Assembly: GCA_964030785.1 (NCBI GenBank)
Contig: OZ034978.1
Coordinates: 13,319,953 to 13,383,952 of the forward strand
From: Siderastrea siderea
Lineage: Eukaryota > Cnidaria > Anthozoa > Scleractinia > Rhizangiidae
Direction of reading: 5' to 3'
DNA length: 64,000 bases
Shown here: positions 20,401 to 32,400 of the stretch, piece after piece
Layout: every line of letters begins with the position of its first letter
Position numbering within the stretch: the stretch's first letter is position 1
Position numbers and translations under genes: made by a program
The notes under the pieces: model-generated
The model's input: the letters and a program-made list of their open reading frames with translations, nothing else
Databases searched by the model: none
What the model was told of the DNA's origin: nothing

Positions 20401-23400
20401 TGTGTATTTGCAACCAACAGCAAAATACACCAGACTCTGAATTTTTACTTGAAAAGTACCAAAGCAAATCGCTTGGCAAAGGTTATCCGCGTTTTATCCG
20501 GCAAATTTACTGAATCGAGCACCATGTTGCTCCATCGAGCAAGGCTCAGAAGGCTTCACAAATGCATTCCAAATGCGCACAGAAAACTTGTTTTAACGAA
20601 AGTAAACTTCGGAAGCAAATTTGTTATTTAAAACTGACCTTTATTTCATTCGAAGAAGTGCCCAAATCTATGGAATTGCTTCTCTGAGTTCGTGGTCAAT
20701 CACTCGATCAGCAACTGGCTCGCCTTTCAAAAATTTTCGCTGTCACACTATCACAAATAATCTCTTCTTTTTGACTCGCAGCTGATTTCTGAGAAGTTCA
20801 GTCAATTGAAAGTCAAAATTTACAGATTACCGATTGAGTCCTCAATGAATATTTCCAGAATAGCTTTAGTTCTGCACAAAACATCTTCATCAACCTCGAC
20901 GCCATCTTGGCGCTGAGCTATAGACCTGTTGCCATAGCAATTTTGTAATTTCACATGTGAAATTATAAATTAACGCTGAAGTTTCACGCCAAAATTAACA
21001 GGTAATTTGTCACCCATGATATTATGTTTTTAATTTATTGTCAGTAATATTTTTATGTAATTTTACATGTCCACAATCAGTGTCTAGGGAACATTCTCTT
21101 GTCCATCATTATTGACAAAAAGTTGATTGATTGAAGGAAGTGGAGGGGACAGGTGGGTGGGAGCCTGGGAGAAATGGCGGCGGGAATTGTACGGGAGGCA
21201 GGAGAAGAGGGGGCGGGAAGTGGGATTCCCAAGGTGGTGAGAAGCGGGAGAAATGGAAAAATTAGGCAACACTGTGAAATTTTTTGCAACCGAAAACAAG
21301 AGCAAAGAGGCGGTAGCCAACAAAAATAGGGCGGAAACTGGGATTAAATGTTACAAGAGGCAGGAATTTTAAACCTCCCTGTTCCCCCCCTCCTCAAGGA
21401 AACATTGTAATGCAGGGGCCAGGGCTTCAGGCTGCATAAAGCACCCATGACTTGAGAGGCCGTGTTATGGGACAGGTTTATCCATGCCAGAAATTTTGTC
21501 GCACTCTCTCCTATTCTTGTTAATTGGCCTTAATTAGTCTGTCTGGTGTGATTGGCCACATGATCTTAGTTCTGAGAATGACTATTGTTGGTGACAATGA
21601 GTGATGTTTTGATAGCATGACTTAAAGTCAACTTGAGATTGTCATAATTGTCATCAATTAACAGCTTTTCTCACCTGAATAATCAGACCACAACTGTCCA
21701 CTCCTCAAAGGCATAGCTAGTGTCATTGGTCACATGATCTTAGTTCTGAGAACGACTAACGCAGTGGTGAGAGCACTCGCCTTCCACCAAATGAATGTGG
21801 CCCGGGTTCAATTTCCGGTCCCGGTGTCTTATGTGGGTTGAGTTTGTTGTTGGTTCTCATCCTTGCTCCGAGGTTTTTCTCTGGGTACTCTGGTTTTCCT
21901 CCCTCCATAAAAACCAACATTTCCAAATTCCAATTCGACCTGGATGTCAAGTGTTTACACATGAGCCCCTGGCTCGGGAGATTAGGCGACTACTCCCTAC
22001 ACTATGACGTTAAAATTTGATTTACTATTGTTGGTGACAATGAGTGATGTTTTGAAATGTTCACTTAAAGTCAACTTGAGATTGTCATAATTGTCATCAC
22101 TTTTCTCACCTGAATGATCAGACGACAACTGTCCACTCCTCAAAGGAATGCAAAGAGACTTTGTGGCACCTATGACCTTGTAACCTTCACTTACATTTTG
22201 AGCATCTCAATCACGCAACCTGGCCCAGGCTTGATGCACTATGACTTATAGAAAATCATTTGACCAATGCGTCCACATTAATTTTTGTCGTAACATGTTT
22301 GATATTGTTACAGATGGTGTAAAAAGTACAGTAAAGATTGAAACCTCAACAGTTGAAATAGAAGAACGGGGAGTGAAGCTACGTCTGACTGTGGTAGACA
22401 CCCCGGGATATGGTGATGGCATGGACAATAAAGACAGGTCAGGCCATTAAAGAAAAAGGGCTCTATTTTATTTGTTTAATCCTTTGATCCCTATAAAAAT
22501 GATCATAAAAAATGCATATTCTCCTTACTGTTCTCCATACATTTCTTATTGAACAAGTAATATAAGAAGAATTTGTTTAAATATCAAGACATCTTGTCCT
22601 TGGTGATCACTTTCTTTGTTCTTATTCCTTCATGGTTCAAAATAGCAGCCGGCTGCCGGCGAGAGCCGGCACTTTGGCCACCCTTGCCGGCAATTTTTCA
22701 CCCAAGAAATGGAAACAAATGACATCCCATCCCTTGATCGGCAAAATCAACGTCCCTAGAACATCATAGTAAACGTTTCATGTCAGAAAGTAATGCAGCC
22801 GTGAAACACTTACACACATACCAAAAGTGAATTGGATGACGTTTTAAAAGCTTTCTAAATAAAAAGACAACAACAAATTTCAGAACGTTAACAATTATTG
22901 TCTCGATTCTTGTAAATCAAGTGTTCGTTCTAGCGACTATCTCTATGTTTGCCGGCACTCTTTTTTTTTCCTGATCAACAACGCGACTTTTGAGGGTTGT
23001 CCAATACTCTGACAAATTTATGCATGGCATAACTGTATTGTATTCACTTCACATAACAATACTGTAGAAAAGCATAACAATAAAGAATGAAGCAAAACAA
23101 TAAGAAATTTAACAATGCTATGCATAAATTTGTCGGAGTATTGGACAAGTATGCGACTTTTGAGGTAATAGGCCAGACACCAGGTAGCAGTTCCGCAGCA
23201 AATTCAGTTCTCTTTTAGGAACCAGGCAAATTTTCATTCACGATTTTTTTGTTACCAATGCATCTTTGATCCTGTTCCACTTAGCACCTTGTCGCTTTTT
23301 TCGTATGTTTTTGCCTTCTCGTCTGATTGAATTTGCTGGAGACCAAAGGAAATATACCGTCGCACTGAAAATCAGTGTCACTGTTGCGGTATTTATCATT

Positions 23401-26400
23401 TTCAAAGGCCTGATCTAATATGTCAAACGCCAGCAAGCAACCCTGCCATTCCGCCGTCGACGAGATTTCCATGCTCAAGAGAAAAATCGGCGAGCAGTCA
23501 GAAATGTCGATAGTTAAACTTCAGGCCCACAAAGAAAAATGCACATGCCCAAGAGTGCTGTGTTGCAAAAACAAACATCACTCCTGACAAGGAGTTTAAG
23601 ACAGAAATATACTCCATAAAGAGAGAGGCCAAGCGAAAATCATAGGCACACTGACCAAGTTTCATTATTGCCGCGTTCAACGCAACAATGAAAACTAATA
23701 CATGAAGGTCAAGGAGAGACACTGATCGAGCTTAGCGTAGTGCCACATGCTCATTCAAACATGAGTACAAATGTTCTATGTTCTACACTCTTCTACCTCT
23801 TGAGTGGAAAAGATACATCGATCACTTATTCTCGCTGTGGAACTTTGACAAAACGAAGATAGAAGAGTTTATTGTCCTAGCAAACAGTCACCCCCCCACC
23901 CAATTAAATTTACGGCGGAAATCTCAGACAAGGAAATAAACTTCCTGGATACTACTCTTTTTAAAGGCGAAGATTTAACAAGCAAGCAATCCTTGATATC
24001 TGCACACATTTCAAGCCCACAGAAACTTTCCTGTACACTCACTTCTCTTCCTGCCACCCACCAGGGGTTAGAAAAGGGTTTATTGAAGGTGAAGCCCTAC
24101 GTCTTCTTAGAACAAACTCTTCAGCACAATCTTTCGTTGAGAATATCACCTAATTCAAAACACGCCTCCGTGCGAGAGACTACCCCAACAGTCGAGTAGA
24201 AAGAATAAAGAATAACGTCCAAAGTCAAATAAAAGGAAGTCGGCACTTCAACAGAGAGAGACAGTGCAGAAAAAATTCTACCTTTCATAACAATGTACCA
24301 CCCAGCTCTGCCTAATTTTAAGAACATCCTTATGAGAAAATGGTACTTAATTAAAAATCAACCATTGCTAAGAAAACTATACAAACACATTAGCACGAGC
24401 ATATGAGCCGTGTTTGGCCTGTCAACACTTTATTCTATACTTGGGATAGGTGTTTGTTCATTCATGTTGAAAGCGGGCTAAAAATCAGCCTTGAGAAAAA
24501 AAAGCCGTCAAATTCAGGCTGAAAGCTCTGATTTTATTTTGAAACCTGTCCTTGATTCTTTGAACAAGTACAGTTGTAGTGATAATGTGAAGAGAAATTT
24601 CATTTTCATCACTGTTAGGGCTTAAAGGGTTCAGGCCATAATAACTGGATTCAGTACCAAGTAATATGTACCACTTTAAGTCTGTTGATCCTGTATGTGG
24701 TAGATCTTACTCATTCCATGCTTCTGAGAAATTCCCCCACCTCCCCACTCCCCTAACTCCCCTTGCTCTGAGTGATAATAAGTAAGAAAATGTTGGGTTT
24801 GGGGAGGGGTAGGTGGGGGGTTTCCCAGAAGTGTGGAATGATCCGAAAGATCTTATTGAAAGCATCCAGGCTGAAAGTGAACTGGTATTAGCAGTCATAC
24901 TGTCTTACAAGCTTAAAGGAGAGGCTTAAAAGCCAGAGCTCAGTTGGGATGATTGATTGATCTTTGGTATCTTGAAGCTATCACAAAACTTTGGTTACCA
25001 GTAAGCTATTGAGGTGCTACTCTCAGACTTGACACCCATCCCATACACTTCCATGTGAATGTTGAAAAGTGACTGTGTTGGAAACATGTTTCCCCCATAA
25101 ATCTGGTGACCATATTTGATACTTTCCATGACGTTTAAATTTCTCCTCAAGATAGCCATCCATGAGACACTTAGATGCCTAACAATCCAATCCATTTGAT
25201 AGAATGGTATCTTTCTTTTGTAGTTTTAAACCAATTTTGGATTATGTGAGGGAGCAGTTTGAGAGCTACCTCAGAGATGAGTCAGGCCTCAATAGACGGC
25301 ATATAGTGGACTCGAGAGTGCATTGCTGTTTCTACTTCATAGCTCCCAGTGGACATGGGTAAGGTCTGCTTGAATAAAAATTAATACAGCAGTACTTAGC
25401 CCACAGAGGAACCCTCTTAGAAGCCATGATATTGGAATATCTGCTGAGAAGGCCTAAGGTGCCTCAGTTATTTGGGTTTAATTGTGATGAAAAATTAGAG
25501 TTTTCTTGGGGAAATATCACCTCAAACTTTCTGACAACAGGGGAAAAATCATTGAACATGTTATCAGAGGGACAAATGAGTTGTTTAGAGTGCGAAGTAA
25601 GGTCAGCTAGTATTTACACACTGGCTTGGAAATTCAGGAAGTAAGTTTCTGTTCCACAAAATTTTCTGCGAGTTTAAAATTTTAAGCTAAAGTATCTGAT
25701 CAGATAGTCCTATGTAAGCTTACACAAAATGCCTCTAAAAGGGCCTGAAACAATAAAATTATGAAATAGCAGAAGACAAAATTTTAGTATTTTGCTTAAA
25801 TTTAGGGACAGGGTGTCTATGAGATAGATAGTTACACATACATAACCATTATTTGAACCTTAGATTTACAGTGTAGCTAAGAAAGCTAACATATTTGTAT
25901 TAAATTCTGACAAAATAAAATGATCTTGGATACTGTATAGTAGACATAATTTGTATCTGTAAAATGAAAAAAGAAGTTTGTATAGGGGATGCAAGAGTCT
26001 TGTCTCTCTTTCACTAGCTTTGCCTGGGCTATTGTTGTTGGGTAACCTGCGTTCAGACATCCGTGCCCTCCCTTCACACCCCTCTCCCCCCCCCCCCCCC
26101 AAAAAGCCTGATCACAGGGTAGTTGGTGGGCAGACAGTCAATATGGAAAATACGGTGTTTGTAAGGGAACCAAATGTCAAATTATTTTCATAAATAATTG
26201 AGTTCACATATAAAAAATATAAAAATTTGAATTGTGAAGTTGCAATGCGAAAAAATTATGATAGGCATAGACTTTTACTTACAAAGGGTTTAGGGAAGTA
26301 GCTCTGCTTGAAAGTTTTCATTTACATATTTAATTTGTTGACACATTTGTGTGTAATGGCGAATCGTTTTTCTGGAGATTTCGACATGGTTGGCAACCTG

Positions 26401-29400
26401 AAAGAAAAGTTACGGACAAATGTGTGGAAAATTTTGCCAGCTATTTAGTTATAGAGTCTGTTTTTTCATAATGCTGATTGTGTAAAAATTCTTTGACATA
26501 TAAACTGTAATTTGTGATCATCGGCCTACCTGACAAATTGTGGTAAAAAACTGCAATAAAGTCCTAATTCAAGACAAGCATCTTCAATGGTTGTTGACGT
26601 ACATGTATCTTAAGAGGCTTTAAATTACCTTGACTAGTGACTTTGCACAAACTTTACTCATTCAATGACTAATCGTTTGAGAGCTCATCCTTTGTTTGAA
26701 TTATTTTGCATTCCAGACTTAAACCTCTTGACATAGAGTTTATGAAACAGCTACACGATAAAGTAAACATTGTTCCTGTGATTGGCAAAGCTGACACACT
26801 CACATCAGCTGAACTTGACCACATGAAAAGAAGGGTAATAAACAATTTTGTAGTAATTTGTTTTGATAATTTCATGATCATTGCCTGTGTTTGATTTGAA
26901 TTTGGTGAAAATGTTGTGCTCACATGAAGGCATCCTTTGCTTTGTTTTCAGATCTTAGATGAAATTGATGAGCAAGGAATCAAGATTTATGAACTTCCTG
27001 GTTGTGAAAGTGACGAGGATGAAGATTACGTGGAACAAACAAAACAGCTAAAGGTGTGGTATGTCATGGTGTCAAAATGAATAAATCAGCTAGTCTCTTA
27101 AGAAATTGTGATGCTGCTTCAGCGGGGAAGTGAAACAAGAAAATTTGAGTGCATCAGGCGTTTTGATTGTTAGCTAATTTGCCCTGAGAAAAGGCTACTG
27201 CTTGAAACCTCAGCTTTTGAATTTCTTAATGGTGATCCTTTCACCCAATCAACTCACCCGATAAATCCAAATTTTCATGTGTATAATTGAGTTAGTGGTA
27301 CATGAAGGTAAAGTCGCCTATGAGCCACAGTTGTCCTACACAGCTGGAGCAGAACCCTGTTTCTATAACATGAAGTAACTACCCCCCTCCCGTTCCCCAA
27401 GAATCGGATGCTAGTCCGTCGCAGGGCACCCAACATTTTTGTTAGGTTCCCCTGATAGTTTGCATTATTATACACCGTGCAAAACACGTGATTGGCGATC
27501 GAGCAGCAAAGGTATTGCGAGCAGAGAGAAACTCGCTCGTTTTAATCTTGGTGATCACCTCCAGATTCAACTGACTGAAAAGGAACACTTCTAGCAGTCT
27601 ATTTACACGGCATCGTCACAGACCGTGTAACGTGTCACTTTTAAGAGACCCCGGCCCCTTAGTGTATACATGATTGGCGAAACTGTATCGTTTAGAAAAA
27701 GAAAAGAAAAAAGAGCGCCCGAGTAATGGTAGTTGCAAACAAAAAAGGTCAACAAGAGACTTTCAGGTTTGTAAACTTCAAATTATAATCCGCGCGAGCT
27801 GTGTGTTTACGATTTTGCTACAAATATGTGGCCTGGGAATTAATAGGCAAAAACATGTAAGGTGAAATACCCAGGGGAAGCGGTGTGTGTGTGTGTGGGG
27901 GGGGGGGGGGGAGAAGGGAGGGGGATACTGAGGTTTATTATAGTGACGGGGAGGCATGGTGACTTTTTTTGAGTTGGAAATTATCTGGTGGACTTTCTTT
28001 AGTTCGGAAAATTTTGCATGGTACGGTTTTTTTTTATTACAGAGTTCTCAATTTTATGTCAAACAGTTGTATCCGTTCAGTTTCAAAAACATGCGAGAGA
28101 GAGTTCCGTTCTTTGCGGCTGTGGAATGCGTAATGAACTCTCTTGGTTTTTTTAATGCAACAAAAAGGAGATCTTTCTTTATCCAGGCGAAAAGGACTAT
28201 TTTAGGTTACGTTCTGGGCCGTCAGTCTGTTTTTTTTTCTTTAGGGATCAGTTTTAGCCTGATGGGACTTTTTTTAGGGGTATAAAAAATTGGCCTTATT
28301 CACACTTCCCCGTCACTTATGTAACCGAGTACTCTCCCCCCCCCCCCCCTCCCTGTGGTCAAGTGACGAACCTCTCAGTTTGGCGGAAATGTTTATGGCT
28401 TTTGAAACATTCGAAGCCGTTTCCAAGTGAAATAAATTCGAAAAGAAAACATGAATATTGCCCTTTTATCCCCGCAGCCTAACTTATTTCAACTCCATGC
28501 AACTCCATATTTCTACCTGAGTGAATTGTCTCCTCAAGTGTCCCAAGCTCGTCTTAAAAAGAAGCTTTCAAATGTTGAAAATTCGAACATACTACTTGCG
28601 CGCGCTATTTACAACTGACGCATTTCGAATGCACTACGAAACAAAGGTCATTACGAAACAAAGGTATGCAAGTTTTTGTTATTCGGCGTTGAACACGCGT
28701 GGAAAGCTTTTATCAGTGTTTCTTTTAGCAGTAAAATGGCTACAGGAAACTTCAATCAAGAAATCAGTCTGCTTGAAAACCATTATCGGGATAACGAGGG
28801 AAATAATCACATAGACTGGGACGCCAAGGAAGTGCGGCAAACCGTGGAAACAGAGAACGAGCGCTATACGGTGATTTTCGGCGTGCTGCAGTCCAAGAGA
28901 CAACATTTGAAAATTACGAAGATCGTTAAAATAAGAGAAGAGACTGTCGTCGGAGTTCGCCTGAGTAGAATGCTTTGCATCGTTCAAAAAGGAAATCGGT
29001 TCTACGTCTACAATCAAACTATTGCGGGCCTCATTCCTCGTAAACATAAACTTCTAACTGACTCTGAATTCTTTATCAATTTTTCTGGGACCCCATTCCA
29101 CCTGCCTGAAGGCTTCAAATTTAAATACTATCAAAATGCGGTAGAATGCTGGGTCCACAACACCATTCTCCAAGATCCTCATCAACTGCACATTCTTGTA
29201 AAAGCTAACTTCAAGAAGTTTGTCCGTGCTCTGGAGAGAATTAGCACACGGTCAACCACAAGGACAACGTGGAGCTTCACAGAGGGCCAAAACGTTTCGC
29301 CTTTCGAATCTTCTTCAGAAGAGGACAGTGTTGACGACGAAGATTGTGACGATGACGAGGATTGCAAAGACGGCGAGGATTGTGAAGACGTCAAGGATTC

Positions 29401-32400
29401 TGAGAACGATGAGGATTGTGAGAACGTCGAGGACTGTGGGAACGTCGAGGATTGTGAGGACGTCGAGGATTATGGGAACGTCGAGGATTGTGAGAACGTC
29501 GAGGATTGTGAGGAGAGCAAGGATTCTAGTGAGGAGGACGAAGATGACAAAGACGATGAAGAAGAAAGCACAGCAGAAGAAGATTATGACGCTGATGATG
29601 AAGAAACGTCACAACAAGATTCTGATGAATCTGACGATAATAGTTCTGTCGATTTTGATGGTTTGGATTGGCTGTGTGATGAGAATGGGAACTTTGTTTG
29701 TGGTAGTGGTTTTAACGTTGACGTTGAGAGAGCCTTTGAGGTTGAGAATGTGAAGGATGATTTTGAGGGTGAGGATTTTAGCAGTGATTCTTTGCCGGAA
29801 GTATATGATGGGTTTCGTTGTTTGTTCGGTGAAGGTAGTGATGTTTGTGGTGATGGGTATGATGATGTCAAGGGCGGTGTTTGTGGTACGTTTGATGATG
29901 ATGTTAAGGATGATGACTGTGGTAATTTGGGCGATTTTGACGCTGACGCTGAGAGAGTTTTTGAGGTTGAGAGGGTGATGGATGGTTTTGAGGGTGGGGA
30001 TTTTAGCAGTGATTCTTTGCCGGAAGTATATGATGGGTTTCGTTGTTTGTTCAGTCGAGGTAGTGATGTTTGTGGCGATGGGTGTGATGATAACAAGGGC
30101 GGTGGTTGTGGTACGTTTGATGATGATGTTAAGGGTGATGGCTGTGGTGATTTGGGCGAGGACAGTTTAGTGGGATGTGATGGGTTTCTTTTATTGTTTG
30201 GCGACGACAAAAATGTTCACGATGATAGCTTTGATGACGATAAGGAGTGCTGTGAGGCCGTTGAGAATGGCGTTAATTTCAAGGAAGATGGTCGTAGTGA
30301 TTTGGACGATGGCGATTTTGTTGGCTTTGATAGTTTTGATTATTTATATGATAAGCATAATGATGTTTGTGGTCATGGTTTGGAAGACGTTAAGAATGGT
30401 TTGGACGCTGAAAAGTATTTCGATGTCAATGATAGTTCAGAGGATCGTGGCGATTTTGGCAGTGACAGTGTTGACGGGATTCCTAAATTTGGTTGCTTTT
30501 CTGGTGAGGATGACGATGTTTGTGATGATGGTGTTGATCTCAATGATGTCAAGCATCGTTCAGAAGAGGTAAAGGAATATTTTCAGAGTGGTATTAGCAG
30601 TTCTGCCAGTACAGAAGTCACAGAGGGCGAGCACTGTGATGCACAGAAGAAAGAAGAGGTTACTGAACACACGATGAAAGATGAAGGGAAGGAAAAGAAG
30701 CAGAAAGTAAAGAAAAGAAAAAATGTGTTCATAGGGTGGATTTGCGGCAAGATCTTGAAAGTTTTCGTTAAGGGAAGAGTTCTTTTGTAATTTCAATTTT
30801 TGACATTTTTTTTATTATTATTTATAATTTTTATTATTCACATGCACGAACAAAAAAATTCTTAAAGTACAAAACTTAATGCTTAACAACTAATGCTGGC
30901 CCTAGTGAATGATGTTAAGTCACCATTAAGTGGGGGCTAGAAACTATTTTTGTTGATATAATCTTTTGTTCAACGTTGCCAAATTTTGACCAACGTGCGT
31001 TTTTAACTTTCTAATTTTCTCATCTGCTTTTCTCTAATTTAAGCCTCGGCCATTAGTACTAAGTCTGAATCAGGTTTGTCAACAACATGCCTATTATGAA
31101 CAAATCACTGAGAAATAATCCATAATCCAATTAGAGTTTTGTGTCATCTGTGGAAGTTACCGCATGCTAGGTTAATATGGCGACTGCACGACATCTAACC
31201 GGGTAAAAACGTCTGAGTAGGAGTGTGAATGAAGTCTCTGACATAAAGCTGAAGTTTTCCAACTGTGTCACATTACAGCGCAAAACACAATCCAGTGACC
31301 ACTTTTCTCAAATTCACAATTTTTGTGGAAGATCGACTATCCATTAGCCCAGCTTCGAGCTTATTTTTGATGAGTTAGTCACAATCGGTGGTAAAATATG
31401 AACAAGTACCAGCTAAAAGGGGGGAATGCAAAAAGAAAACAACACAGAGTTGTCAATGGCATACTACTCACTGCTATTTGTGAATGTTTTACTTAAGAAA
31501 TGCGTCTTTGGAATATTTTTGTCCAGCGGCCTTGTGATCTCGAAAGTGGACTATTTTGATTGGTCAGTCGAACTCCCAAGAAGCGTACAAATAAATTAAA
31601 AGTAACCGGTCTTTTGCGCAAGCGCAGTAATGATCCGGCTGCGATGGTATGTGCGTGGCGTCCTCCACAAGTAGTAGTTTATCACCCTTTGATAACTTTG
31701 TGGCTACCTATAGAGGATACCACCGGCGTAGTAGACTTAAATTTGGCGGTCGAAGAGTCGTAGGCGAATGAAGGCAGCGTCCGAGCAAAGTAAATCAAAG
31801 AAACTGATTATCAAGCTCAGCAAACTTAGTCCTTTGTGTTATGTTTTCATTGTTACCGTTTTTAGCCTTGACCGTGCACAAACCACAGTAGATCTTGAAT
31901 TTTGTATGAGCAAACTAACCAACAGAAATGTTACTGTCATGTTACTTAGTCATAGCGTGTGAACATAAACCAAAACATTGTGCACGGTTGTGGTGCTTTT
32001 AACATAAGTTGCAGCGCCCTTTGCTTTGGACTTTGAAGCTTGCAAAGTTTGGTAACCAGTCTCGTGCCCAACTGCATGTGATCCGAGTTTTAGATGGTTA
32101 ATTAAGTCGCCATGGTTGGTGTGCCTGTGGTATGTTCCACAGTTGTTCCAGCTGAAAACGTCTGGCTGATCGATGAACGCCTGTTGCCTTCATCGTTTTG
32201 TAAGTTATGTAAACTATATTGTTATCGTATGATTAATTTTATTCCATGATAAATATGTGGTACTCGTCCTCTCTAATGGCTACAGTGAATTGTTCATCAA
32301 GATTTCTGTTCAGAGTTTTCTAATTGAGGCACTTTAAATACGTCTGTCCTATTTTTCTTCATTCTCATTTAGCTTTTAAATGTATATTCTATAGTCTAAC

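Noticed and set aside
21759..21830. Functional tRNA gene
   Set aside because: A- and B-box-like words are present, but the 5' acceptor stem is missing and the unit continues into a SINE body.
27956..28285. 109-codon open frame upstream of the acidic-protein gene
   Set aside because: Low-complexity Phe/Trp-rich peptide from a T-rich stretch, with no good ATG context or homology.
29584..30210. Minus-strand frame of 208 codons inside the acidic-protein ORF
   Set aside because: It is the serine/proline-rich shadow of Asp/Glu-rich codons on the plus strand and has no independent support.
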